In this document: piece after piece, positions 45,088-53,891 of the stretch | How positions within the stretch are numbered: position 1 is the stretch's first letter | How the letters are laid out: every line of letters starts with the position of its first letter | Source of the DNA: a candidate division CSSED10-310 bacterium | Lineage (GTDB): Bacteria; CSSED10-310 | DNA: 64,000 nucleotides | Direction: 5' to 3' | Assembly: GCA_016931515.1 (NCBI GenBank) | Contig: JAFGEQ010000015.1 | Location: 62,001 to 126,000 of the forward strand | Notes under the pieces: generated by a model | The model's input: the letters and a program-made list of their open reading frames with translations, nothing else | Databases searched by the model: none | What the model was told of the DNA's origin: nothing | Translations under genes and position numbers: made by a program

Positions 45088-46230
45088 TTATTGTGCCTTT
45101 TTCGAATGCAAGGTCAAGTAGAGATCTTCTGTCTGTCTCACCATCGCATTAAGAGAAAAACTTTGAGCACGGCGAAGAGATCCTGCGGCTATTGAATGTC
45201 GCAATCCTGAGTCTGACAAAAGTCTCTTTAAAGCACTGAGGAATGCGTTGTAATCGGAAGGAGGAACCAGCAGGCCGCTGACCCCATCTTGAATCGCTTC
45301 AGGATTGCCGCCAACCGATGTTGCAACAGGTGCTACACCACAAGCCATCGCCTCCAGCAAGGCATTCGAAAATCCCTCCTTCAACGAAGGCATCGCAAAC
45401 ACATCCAGTTTCCGGTAGAACTCTCGAGTATCTTGTACAAAACCAAGAATCCGGACGTTCTTCTCCACCTGCAGCTTTGTCGCTAAATCTTGTAGATTTT
45501 GACGTAATGGTCCATCACCGGCAATAAGAAATTGAATACCCGCCGATTGGATCTCGGACTCCGCCGCCGCACGCACCAGGAATTCAAGACCCTTCTGTGG
45601 CATCAATCTCGCCGCACATCCTACGGTCAGTAGCCGGTTTTCTTTTTCCATGGGTTCTTTTTGGCTGGGACAATAATAAGCTGTATCGATTCCGTTATAA
45701 ATAATCTTGTAATAGTCTTTTTCCAGGGGAATTCGTGATAAATAATCCCTGCGAACAGCATCTGCAACAAAAATGGTACAATCACGGATCCTTGAAACAA
45801 AGCGATCCGCAATCATCTGTCGACTGCTATCCCAGCTTGATACATTATGGATGTTGGAAACAACTACCGGAATCCCGGCGATCTTCGCTGCGATAGTACC
45901 AGTAACATTCGACCGGTACATGTGTGTGTGCACGATATCGACATGCTCCGACTTTAAAAAGCGCGATAATCGCCAAAGACCACTGGGGGACCACCTTGAG
46001 GATACCGGCAACACGTCGACTTGAATTCCTTTTTTCCTTAAACTATCCGCAAGAACGCCTTCCTTCTTCAGGCAGACAACCGATACCCTGAAACGGTTCC
46101 GATCCAAGAGGGGTAGAAGAGCCGTCAGTTTTTTTTCAACACCTCCCGGCCACAATCCACTGATAATACGAACAACCCGTATCGGTTTTGCGAATGAATG
46201 CTCCTGCGACTCACAGTCACTCATTCTCAT
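45088..46230 (-). CDS. Glycosyltransferase family 4 (second of pair)
   Basis: This 380-residue GT-B enzyme has an N-terminal PGGVEKKLTALLPLL acceptor-domain segment and the family E-x7-E signature in EGFSNALLEAMACGV. It transfers a sugar from a nucleotide donor, probably to the LPS core or O-chain. The ATG at 46230 has AGGGAG seven bases upstream; a much longer frame would enter the preceding gene. It overlaps the first GT4 gene's end by 14 bases. Confidence 0.85.
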   Translation of the reverse strand: MRMSDCESQEHSFAKPIRVVRIISGLWPGGVEKKLTALLPLLDRNRFRVSVVCLKKEGVLADSLRKKGIQVDVLPVSSRWSPSGLWRLSRFLKSEHVDIVHTHMYRSNVTGTIAAKIAGIPVVVSNIHNVSSWDSSRQMIADRFVSRIRDCTIFVADAVRRDYLSRIPLEKDYYKIIYNGIDTAYYCPSQKEPMEKENRLLTVGCAARLMPQKGLEFLVRAAAESEIQSAGIQFLIAGDGPLRQNLQDLATKLQVEKNVRILGFVQDTREFYRKLDVFAMPSLKEGFSNALLEAMACGVAPVATSVGGNPEAIQDGVSGLLVPPSDYNAFLSALKRLLSDSGLRHSIAAGSLRRAQSFSLNAMVRQTEDLYLTLHSKKAQ

Positions 46231-47326
46231 CCAGTAACTCCCTGTATACCGCCGCAGTTTTTGCCACAGTATCGCGGACATCGAACAAATCTTGAACTCG
46301 TGCTCTCCCCGCGGCTCCCATCGATATCCGTTTCCCCGGATCATTAACGAGAGTGGATATGGCTGATGCAAAGGCAGCCGGATTTTCAACGGGCACTAAT
46401 AATCCCGTCACATTATCTTCAACTGCTTCAGGAATACCTCCCGCACGGGTGGCGACTACCGGTTTAGACATTGCCATCGCATCCAGAATCGATGTGCAAA
46501 GGCCTTCCTCTCTTGAACTCATACAGAAGACATCCATGATTGCCAGAAATCGGGAAACATCGTTTCGAAAACCCGGCATCAGGAATCGATTGCGGGCAGG
46601 AGATTCATTCAGGGCAGCCTGGAGATCACCCCACATAGATCCAGCCCCAATTAGAATAAATACGATCTGTGTGTTGTCTCGTTCCAGGATCTCTGCAGCC
46701 CGGAGAAAAGTGAATGGATCTTTATGCGGAACAAGGGCGGCAACCATGCCGACGACGATCGAATCTAGAGGAATATTCAACTCAGAACGCAGACTACTGC
46801 CATCATCTGAAGGATCGAACGAACTCAGGTCTATTCCACTATAGACCGTTGTGATCATGTATTCAGGAATACCATCGGAGACGAGTACATGTTTAATGCC
46901 GTTGGAAACTGAGAGGATTCTGTCGGCACCCCATCGGTATTTATTTCGTGACAGGTTCAGAAAACCTGTCCTAAGATGAAAGTCCGTTCGTCGCGAATAG
47001 ATGATCTTAACAGGGTGGGAGACAAGATACCGGACGATAGCTGAGGAGACAAGTCCGTGAGACGTGTGAACATGAATGAGATCAGCATTAAATCTAAGAG
47101 TGCCTCTCAGTACATCCTTGATTTGGCGTATTGATAACTCGCCCGTGCTTCGAAGCGTCAGGCAGTCGAGTCCGGCCTCTTTGGCTCTGTCCATTAAGGC
47201 ACTTTTTGACGGTGCGGCAATGACCGATCGTATTTCATGTTGCTTCAAGCCACAGGCCAATTTGAGAACCTGACCTTCTCCGCCTCGCCAAGTACGCTCG
47301 GTATCGACATGGATCACCGTGATCAT
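46217..47326 (-). CDS. Glycosyltransferase family 4 (first of pair)
   Basis: This 369-residue GT-B enzyme begins MITVIHVDTERTWRGGEGQV and has the nucleotide-binding E-x7-E signature in EGLCTSILDAMAMSKP plus an AGGIPEA segment. It probably adds a core or O-antigen sugar. Its ATG overlaps the Trm112-like gene's stop (ATGA). Specificity cannot be read from sequence. Confidence 0.86.
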   Translation of the reverse strand: MITVIHVDTERTWRGGEGQVLKLACGLKQHEIRSVIAAPSKSALMDRAKEAGLDCLTLRSTGELSIRQIKDVLRGTLRFNADLIHVHTSHGLVSSAIVRYLVSHPVKIIYSRRTDFHLRTGFLNLSRNKYRWGADRILSVSNGIKHVLVSDGIPEYMITTVYSGIDLSSFDPSDDGSSLRSELNIPLDSIVVGMVAALVPHKDPFTFLRAAEILERDNTQIVFILIGAGSMWGDLQAALNESPARNRFLMPGFRNDVSRFLAIMDVFCMSSREEGLCTSILDAMAMSKPVVATRAGGIPEAVEDNVTGLLVPVENPAAFASAISTLVNDPGKRISMGAAGRARVQDLFDVRDTVAKTAAVYRELLDENE

Positions 47327-47520
47327 TCGTTGCTTTTCACTTCATCCCGCTGATCCAGAGGAAGAGCTTCATCAATAAGCATCACCGGAATATCATCAAT
47401 GATCCGGTATAACAATCGACAGGAGTGACAGGTCAATCCGTCTTTAGTTTCAGTCAGTTCAAGAGATCCCTTGCATTTGGGGCATACCAGAATGTCCAGC
47501 AGCTCTTTATCAACCGCCAT
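47323..47520 (-). CDS. Trm112/YcaR-like small zinc-binding protein
   Basis: The 65-residue protein has CPKC and CHSC knuckles (KLLDILVCPKCKGSLEL-type start, given approximately) and an IPVMLIDEA end, the pattern of the Trm112p-like family. In several Gram-negative bacteria such a gene sits next to lpxK or kdsB. Its function in LPS clusters is not known. ATG at 47520 follows GGAGG; a start eight codons earlier is unlikely. Between the epimerase and GT4 genes. Confidence 0.85.
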   Translation of the reverse strand: MAVDKELLDILVCPKCKGSLELTETKDGLTCHSCRLLYRIIDDIPVMLIDEALPLDQRDEVKSNE

Positions 47521-47522
47521 TT

Positions 47523-48482
47523 CTAACCTCCAATTCCGCAGCAATATACGCTCTTTAGCCAGTCAACTTCTTTCTCCAGACCCTTTTCAAGCGATACCTT
47601 CGGAATATACCCGAAAGCCGCTTTTGCGGCAGATGTATCAGCAGCAGTATGCCGTACATCACCTTTTTGAGTCTCACACCGTCTAATATCCAACGGCCCG
47701 CCAAGAATCCCCTCCAGAATGTTCAGCACAGAATTCACGCTGATTCGGCTGCCACCCCCAATATTAAAAATATCCCCCGAAAAATCCTGTTTCAAACCCG
47801 CCATGTAGGTGGCATCAACCGCATCACTTACAAAAGTAAAATCCCTTGTCTGATCTCCGCTGCCATATAAAACCGAGGTTTGATTACAGAGAAATGACCG
47901 GATGAATTTATGGAAAGCCATATCCGGACGCTGTCTTGGACCATAAACCGTAAAGTATCTCAACGATACGGTCGACAGATTGTAGTTTTTTGCATACAGA
48001 ACGCAAAGGTTTTCTCCGGCCAGCTTGCTCACTCCATACGGTGACACCGGTCGGGGGAAAACAGATTCATGCATGGGGAAATCATCCACATCACCGTATA
48101 CTGATGACGATGATGCGTAAACGAGTCTTTTCACGCCGGTTCGTCTGGATGATTCCAGGACTCGTTGAGTTCCCAGTATATTGTAATCCGAATATATACG
48201 AAAATTCGCACCCCAACTTGATCTGACACCTGCCTGAGCAGCCAGGTGATAGATGATATCAATGCCTTTAAATATGTTATCGAGATCAGCATCGACAATA
48301 TTCGCTTCAATCAGCTTAAAACCAGGAAAATGACGTACTGAATTTAAATTTAATTCCTTTGTTTCCCTGGCGTAGTAATCAGTAAAACAGTCGACGCCCA
48401 CGACATCATGTCCATCTGCCAAGACCCTTTCCGCCAGATGAGAGCCAATAAATCCAGCCACACCGGTAATCAGGATTCGCAT
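47523..48482 (-). CDS. NAD-dependent sugar epimerase/dehydratase family protein
   Basis: The 319-residue extended short-chain dehydrogenase has TGVAGFIGS at residues 6-14, SSSVYGD and a YGVSK catalytic pair. It resembles UDP-glucose or UDP-glucuronate 4-epimerases and related sugar-nucleotide enzymes. It should prepare a donor sugar for the neighbouring glycosyltransferases; exact reaction not determined. Its ATG follows the DUF3108 stop after one base. Confidence 0.84.
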   Translation of the reverse strand: MRILITGVAGFIGSHLAERVLADGHDVVGVDCFTDYYARETKELNLNSVRHFPGFKLIEANIVDADLDNIFKGIDIIYHLAAQAGVRSSWGANFRIYSDYNILGTQRVLESSRRTGVKRLVYASSSSVYGDVDDFPMHESVFPRPVSPYGVSKLAGENLCVLYAKNYNLSTVSLRYFTVYGPRQRPDMAFHKFIRSFLCNQTSVLYGSGDQTRDFTFVSDAVDATYMAGLKQDFSGDIFNIGGGSRISVNSVLNILEGILGGPLDIRRCETQKGDVRHTAADTSAAKAAFGYIPKVSLEKGLEKEVDWLKSVYCCGIGG

Positions 48483-48483
48483 T

Positions 48484-49455
48484 TCAGTCTTTCTCCAGGT
48501 TCATGGTCCAGCCCGGACCCGATCGTTGGATCAGTTCCGCCTTTAAAGTTCCGATCCGGACTTTCGTTTCAAGCCGCATTGGAACAACATATTCATCATG
48601 CGAGAGCCACATAACGACTGTGCTTCGCTTTTTTTCAAATACGCGCCCCTCCCACGTCGGAAGAGGTTTTCCGATGAGAACTTCCCGCGTCACTCCATCT
48701 CCAAGTGTCACCACTGAATGATCCAAAAACGCGATCTCCACCGGAAAATTGTCTTTGCCTTCGGAATTGCTGTTCATGCGGATGATTGTGTCCTCATCAG
48801 GGCGATATCGCCTTAAAGCAAAAATGCAGGCGATTGGATCCTTACTGTTCGGCGGGAGAATGTATTCCTTCTCCTTCACCCGGGCAATCCGGTTCTCGCT
48901 GTCGTAAAATGTTTCCTGTACTTTTCTGTATTTTCCTTCCCGGATATCTTTAATGTAGTGGATGGAATTGAATGTGACCGGATCCATATAGCTGGTAATA
49001 ATATCCTTAACTTTAAAAAACATCGAAAATGTTTTGTTCGTCGAGCCTGTTACAACCATCTTCAGAGCGGGTTTCCCATTACTCGATGCGTCCACATCCA
49101 GTGTTATCGTGATCGTTCCGGCATTTATTCCCATCCATGACACTACATAAGTGAGGGACTCCCCATATCGAAAAATCGGATTTTCAATCGACCTGTCAAA
49201 CTCACTCCACGTAAAAAAGGGGTCCTCATTCATGAACATCGGAATGTCGGCTTCCTCCTTCGTGTCAGAGAATACTCGTTCTTTCTTCGTATCTCTGGAG
49301 TCCACCACACTGGGGATATTGTTTTCAACGTTGAACACGCGATCAGGACCGGCGGCAGATACCGGATAAAAGAAACCGCAAATCATCAGCAGCAGAATCA
49401 TACGCCACTGAAGACCTGAGCCTATCCCGAAACACTTTTTACTGCCTTGATGCAC
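48484..49455 (-). CDS. Exported DUF3108-domain protein
   Basis: The protein has a basic N-terminus and a signal peptide core (MILLLMICGFFYPVSAAG), followed by an acidic stretch and a DUF3108-like domain with the YGESLTYVVSWMGINAGTIT motif. Its function is unknown; a periplasmic beta-rich fold is expected. The GTG at 49455 is preceded by AGAGGA at seven bases; a TTG 18 codons earlier is weaker and an internal ATG at 49401 is possible. It sits between waaF and the epimerase gene. Confidence 0.75.
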   Translation of the reverse strand: MHQGSKKCFGIGSGLQWRMILLLMICGFFYPVSAAGPDRVFNVENNIPSVVDSRDTKKERVFSDTKEEADIPMFMNEDPFFTWSEFDRSIENPIFRYGESLTYVVSWMGINAGTITITLDVDASSNGKPALKMVVTGSTNKTFSMFFKVKDIITSYMDPVTFNSIHYIKDIREGKYRKVQETFYDSENRIARVKEKEYILPPNSKDPIACIFALRRYRPDEDTIIRMNSNSEGKDNFPVEIAFLDHSVVTLGDGVTREVLIGKPLPTWEGRVFEKKRSTVVMWLSHDEYVVPMRLETKVRIGTLKAELIQRSGPGWTMNLEKD

Positions 49456-49536
49456 AATGATTCCTCTTGATCCTGATCCCCGATGCCCGATTTTCTTTGA
49501 TGCAATCAAACAATCGCTCCATCTATCTGCCCCTTT

Positions 49537-50595
49537 TTACCTTTTACCGAGAACGGTTTCAACTGCATCAATCACTTCCACAACAGAAATTTCTTCCATA
49601 CACATATGACCGAGAGGACACTCGCGATATCGGCAGGGCCAGCACGCTACGGGATGATGTAGAATAACATGCCCGGTTCCGAATGGAGCCGTTTCGAGCG
49701 GTTTTGTCGGTCCGAATATCGCCACGGTTGATACCCCGTCAAGCGCTGCTGCCAGATGCATCAATCCGGAATCGTTGGAAACACAGAGACCCGCTCGTTC
49801 GATCACAGCTGCCTGCGTCAGCAGCGGATACTGTCCTGCAATACTATAAGCCCGTACTCTGCACAAGTCCAGTATTCGTTGACTGACGATAGAATCTTCT
49901 TGACTGCCGAGAAATACGATTCGTGCATTCCATCGCGAAACCGCCTGTTCAACGAACGCAGCAAATTTGGCAACCGGCCAGCACTTTGCAGAGCCATAAG
50001 CCGCACCCGCCGAAATCGTTATAAGGGGATTATCCCCGGGTATTTTACGAAGAATGTTTTCCGCTTCGTTTCGATCCGCTTCCGTTAAAAATACATGGGG
50101 ATGGCAATCGACCGGTGCAGGAGATCCAGTAAAAGACTCCACAAGCGACAGGTAGTCATTCACCTGGTGACTTTTTGTTACTTGTTCAGGCAACTCAACC
50201 GGATGAGTCAATAGTACACGTCGCCTATCAGTCGGGCGTCCGAATCGGATCGGGATACCCGACAGCCAGCCGATTAACGCAGATTCAAAATTGTTTTGAA
50301 ACAACATATATGCTGAAAAACGTCGCTTTCGAACCTCGGAAGCAATTCTCATCACATCCAGAAACCTGCCAAGCGACCTCCGTGGTGAATAAATCATGAT
50401 ATTCTCAACAGATGTATGATGTTTTAACACATCGACTACCCACGGTTTAACAAGAACAGTAATTGAGATGTCCGGATAAAGCCGTTTCAACGCGACAAGA
50501 CCGGCGGTACTCATAACCACATCGCCAATCCAGTTAGGCATGCGTATCAATAATCTTTCATTACCAGCAATCAATGAACCCACTGATTGTCCCAC
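49537..50595 (-). CDS. waaF: ADP-heptose:LPS heptosyltransferase (GT9, WaaF-like)
   Basis: The 352-residue enzyme has LLIRMPNWIGDVVMSTAGL at its N-terminal end, a SAGAAYGSAKCWP region and the C-terminal SNDSGLMHLAAALDG motif and FGPTKP, as in the RfaF heptosyltransferases. It adds L-glycero-D-manno-heptose to the Kdo-lipid A core, using ADP-heptose made via RfaE1. Start is uncertain: GTG at 50595, GTG at 50583 or TTG at 50574; the 5' end overlaps the acyltransferase gene. Confidence 0.9.
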   Translation of the reverse strand: MGQSVGSLIAGNERLLIRMPNWIGDVVMSTAGLVALKRLYPDISITVLVKPWVVDVLKHHTSVENIMIYSPRRSLGRFLDVMRIASEVRKRRFSAYMLFQNNFESALIGWLSGIPIRFGRPTDRRRVLLTHPVELPEQVTKSHQVNDYLSLVESFTGSPAPVDCHPHVFLTEADRNEAENILRKIPGDNPLITISAGAAYGSAKCWPVAKFAAFVEQAVSRWNARIVFLGSQEDSIVSQRILDLCRVRAYSIAGQYPLLTQAAVIERAGLCVSNDSGLMHLAAALDGVSTVAIFGPTKPLETAPFGTGHVILHHPVACWPCRYRECPLGHMCMEEISVVEVIDAVETVLGKR

Positions 50596-51500
50596 CTGTG
50601 CCGAATCGAATCAGGTACCTTAGTCTTCCAGCGCCGATGATACCAAAAGTACCAGTCCGGATATTTACGAATAGCCGTCTCAAGCCGACGGGCATACTCA
50701 CTCATCAATCGCTCCGAATCAATGTCCGCATCCCCAGTCCAGTCAATCTCCAGTTTTGAGTACTCGATCTGCCAGCGATCGGGACCCGGAACGCAGAATG
50801 CCGTAATGACAGTACAACCCGTTCTTGCAGCCAGGACACCCGGCCCCCGATGGAATGATGATGGCCGGTTAAAAAAGGGAACCCATACACCGGCGCTCCG
50901 TCCGCTCTGATCGACCAGCATGCCGACTATCTCATTGTTTTTCAGCCTGCGGTATATCTCGATAGCCGATTTGCTCCGAATAATATCCCCGTATCCCATT
51001 CGGCGATGGATGTCTGAAAACCAGCGATCCATCCATGCATTTTTCAATCGCTGCCTGATGATGGTTAATGGACGTGACGCTTTTTTCGCTGTTATGGATG
51101 CCAAAACCTCCCAATTACCGATATGTGCGGAGCAGACCATGACTCCACATCCCCCGCGTAATCCTTCCTCTATCACATCAAAACCAGTACATTTCACACG
51201 AGATTCCAATGATTCTATATACTTCGGCATGACCAGCCATTCACCCAGAAAATCACCGAAATTGACTGGTATTCGACGTACGAGGCGCCTAGCCTCCTCA
51301 ACCGGTATTTCCGGGAAAGCTTTCGCCAGATTGCCGAATAGAGCCTGGCGGCGAACACCAATTCGATGAGCAATCATGCCAAGAAACCTACCGAGACGCC
51401 GGCTCATATGTTCCGGAAGTATCGTAAATATTTTATAAATCATTATTACCGGCGATGCGATGATCACATCCAACCAGTACGTCCTCTTATGCTTTCTCAT
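50571..51500 (-). CDS. Lipid A acyltransferase, LpxL/HtrB family (copy 2)
   Basis: The 309-residue protein has an N-terminal hydrophobic segment, the catalytic H-x4-E in AHIGNWEVLA, and a MLVDQS segment, then a YWFWYHRRW-like end typical of lauroyl or related lipid A acyltransferases. It lies between lpxK and waaF, the classical place for a late acyltransferase. It overlaps lpxK by 14 bases. The other copy is at 39105-40040. Confidence 0.86.
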   Translation of the reverse strand: MRKHKRTYWLDVIIASPVIMIYKIFTILPEHMSRRLGRFLGMIAHRIGVRRQALFGNLAKAFPEIPVEEARRLVRRIPVNFGDFLGEWLVMPKYIESLESRVKCTGFDVIEEGLRGGCGVMVCSAHIGNWEVLASITAKKASRPLTIIRQRLKNAWMDRWFSDIHRRMGYGDIIRSKSAIEIYRRLKNNEIVGMLVDQSGRSAGVWVPFFNRPSSFHRGPGVLAARTGCTVITAFCVPGPDRWQIEYSKLEIDWTGDADIDSERLMSEYARRLETAIRKYPDWYFWYHRRWKTKVPDSIRHRWDNQWVH

Positions 51501-52524
51501 TCGTCTTCACCAAATCCAGAATGCGTTTCATCAGATCATCGTCATTCTCAATAGTTAATGCGATATCAAGCACAAAGACAGGAATATCGGTTGTAATAGC
51601 AGCAGGAAATCTCGACTCGTCTTTTGCAGTAGTCACTAACATGGTACAACCAATATCCCTAGCCTGCTTTGCCATGTGCATCCATTCATCCGAAGTCACA
51701 ACCTCATGATCAGCAAAATGCTTTTCATATGCAACCGACAGCCCGAATTCTTCTGCTGATTTTCGGAAAGCAGCCGGGGATCCGATAGCGGACACAAGAC
51801 CGACCGTCCCGGAGTTTGAGGGTTGCGTGGATATTGAAAAGGTCCATATTGGACGCAATCGTATCGGTTTATGAAATGACTTGAAGATTATCGGACTGAC
51901 CTTCAGTCCGGATAGATACGCCAGGTCCTGGGTTGGCAGATCTGACTCGTCACAATGAGAATAGATAATAAAGTCAGCACGTTCTAAGCCAGTTGGCGAT
52001 TCCCGGAGTCTGCCTGCCGGTAGAAGACAGTCCCCACTGAACGGGTAACGGCTATCAAGCATGACAATATCGATTATCCTCGAAATCCGCCGGTGTTGAA
52101 AACCATCGTCGAGTAAAAAACACGATGGAGAGAATCGCTGAAGACACCATTGAGCACCCTTTACACGGTCGTGTGAGATAACGACTGGAACACCAGCCAG
52201 AGATCGTGCCAAAAGACACGGTTCATCCCCGTAATCGGCGAAACTCCCATCCGGAGGAACCCTGGTTGGTTGCTTTCCAAGCCGGCCTCGATATCCCCTG
52301 CTGATAATAATCGGTTTCATGCCCTGTTCGACAAGTCTTTGTGCCAGCCACATTACGCATGGAGTTTTCCCCGTGCCACCAACGGCCAGGTTTCCGATAC
52401 TGATCACCGGAACCGGCACGTGTCTGACAGTTAAAATCTGTTTTTCATACAGTGCATTCCTGTATCCGGTCAGAAATCCGTAGAGGCGGCTCAACGGCGA
52501 CAATAACCAATCCGGTCCCTGCAT
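51487..52524 (-). CDS. lpxK: Tetraacyldisaccharide 4'-kinase
   Basis: The enzyme phosphorylates the 4' position of the lipid A disaccharide made by LpxB. It contains a Walker A (GNLAVGGTGKTP), ISRGYRG, and LDDGFQHRRI segments, all LpxK hallmarks, and an N-terminal membrane-interacting segment. The ATG at 52524 (start MQGPDWLLSPLSRLYG) has AGGA eight bases upstream and gives the usual N-terminus; an ATG at 52539 is also possible. It follows waaA in the operon. Confidence 0.93.
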   Translation of the reverse strand: MQGPDWLLSPLSRLYGFLTGYRNALYEKQILTVRHVPVPVISIGNLAVGGTGKTPCVMWLAQRLVEQGMKPIIISRGYRGRLGKQPTRVPPDGSFADYGDEPCLLARSLAGVPVVISHDRVKGAQWCLQRFSPSCFLLDDGFQHRRISRIIDIVMLDSRYPFSGDCLLPAGRLRESPTGLERADFIIYSHCDESDLPTQDLAYLSGLKVSPIIFKSFHKPIRLRPIWTFSISTQPSNSGTVGLVSAIGSPAAFRKSAEEFGLSVAYEKHFADHEVVTSDEWMHMAKQARDIGCTMLVTTAKDESRFPAAITTDIPVFVLDIALTIENDDDLMKRILDLVKTNEKA

Positions 52525-52547
52525 TAATCGCTTCCTCATCTATTGCA

Positions 52548-53891
52548 TTAACCTGGACCTTTCACTGTTTCAACTCCCCGATGTTCAAGGCTGTTTATTA
52601 ACAAATTATCCAGTAACCGAACATGCCGGAGAACTGCGCCACGATTTTTCATGACAATTCCCATGCCTCTCTTGCCCATCATCTCCGCTTCTTCCGGGTG
52701 AGTCATCAACTCCATAAAACAAGCTTCCATTTCCTCGGCATTTCGGACACAGCGGCCTGCATTTTCGTTCAGTATCTGACGAACGGAATCTCTGAAATTT
52801 TCTGTATAGGGACCGAACAGGACAGGTTTTGCAAGAGCAGCCGGTTCAAGAACATTGTGACCACCAATTTTCTGCAGACTTCCGCCAACAAAGGCAATAC
52901 AGCCCAGATTATACGCAGCCGCAAGTTCGCCGATTGTATCCAGAACGATCACATCGATATCTTTAAGAAACTCCCTGTCCTTTACCGAACCGGTCAACTC
53001 GGAACGACACAGATACTGCAAGCCGAATTGTTTTATATTTTGAAGAACTTCCTGGATCCTGTGCAGATGACGGGGCGCCAGGATCAAGCGTATCTCACGG
53101 ATTGTCATTTTTACAGCACTGAATGCTTTCAGAATGATCGGTTCCTCCTCTGGGTGAGTACTGCCGGCCACAATAACCTTCGATGCAAGATCCCAACCCG
53201 GACAGTTCAGAAGACTAACCAGATCGGATTGGTTGTTCATCAGTGCAATCCGATCGAATTTGACATTTCCAACAGTGGTTACAGCTTTTGGACGAGCTCC
53301 CAGATGGTTGATTCGATCCGCATCCTCCCGGCTCTGCATGGCAAACAGGGTCACGCGTTGAAGAACGGGTCGAAAAAAAGGAACCAAGCGCTTATAGCGC
53401 GGAAAACTCCTGTCGGATATTCTGCCGTTTGCTACCATTATTGGAATTCCGGCTTCTGATGCGAGAGTGATCATGTTCGGCCAAAGTTCGGTCTCCATGA
53501 TGACCAGCGCCGATGGTTTGATAATTCTGATGAAACGGCTGATTACAAATGGATAATCCAATGGGGACTGGTAAATCCCGGTCAGACAGGTGAGTCTCTT
53601 CTGAGCAATCTCATAACCCGTATCGGTGTTAGTGGTCAGAAATAGTTGAATATCCGGATGATCAGAGTGAAATTCCGTCAGAATCGACTCGGCAGCCATG
53701 ATTTCCCCGACACTGGCTGCATGAATCCAAACTGCTGATCCTTGGCGCGATACTCCCTCCATTTTAATGCAGCCGAAACGTTCGAGAAAACCTCGCCGGA
53801 ATTTGCCATACAGAAAGCGTTGCAACAGGAACCAGATGAAGAATGCAGGAAATATCACGATAAGTGAAATGTTATAAATAAATCCTGCCAT
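52548..53891 (-). CDS. waaA: Kdo transferase
   Basis: The 447-residue GT-B enzyme has an N-terminal membrane anchor (hydrophobic segment from about residue 4), a WIHAASVGEI motif, an ETELWPN segment, and a C-terminal GGHNVLEPAA motif, typical of KdtA/WaaA. It transfers one or more Kdo residues from CMP-Kdo to lipid IVA; the number cannot be predicted. The ATG overlaps the lpxB stop (TGATG) and has GGAG seven bases upstream. A GTG six codons before it is rejected. Confidence 0.94.
   Translation of the reverse strand: MAGFIYNISLIVIFPAFFIWFLLQRFLYGKFRRGFLERFGCIKMEGVSRQGSAVWIHAASVGEIMAAESILTEFHSDHPDIQLFLTTNTDTGYEIAQKRLTCLTGIYQSPLDYPFVISRFIRIIKPSALVIMETELWPNMITLASEAGIPIMVANGRISDRSFPRYKRLVPFFRPVLQRVTLFAMQSREDADRINHLGARPKAVTTVGNVKFDRIALMNNQSDLVSLLNCPGWDLASKVIVAGSTHPEEEPIILKAFSAVKMTIREIRLILAPRHLHRIQEVLQNIKQFGLQYLCRSELTGSVKDREFLKDIDVIVLDTIGELAAAYNLGCIAFVGGSLQKIGGHNVLEPAALAKPVLFGPYTENFRDSVRQILNENAGRCVRNAEEMEACFMELMTHPEEAEMMGKRGMGIVMKNRGAVLRHVRLLDNLLINSLEHRGVETVKGPG

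Noticed and set aside
52623-53459. A 278-codon plus-strand frame
   Set aside because: It lies wholly inside waaA on the opposite strand, where the conserved Kdo transferase sequence accounts for the DNA; no domain is recognisable.
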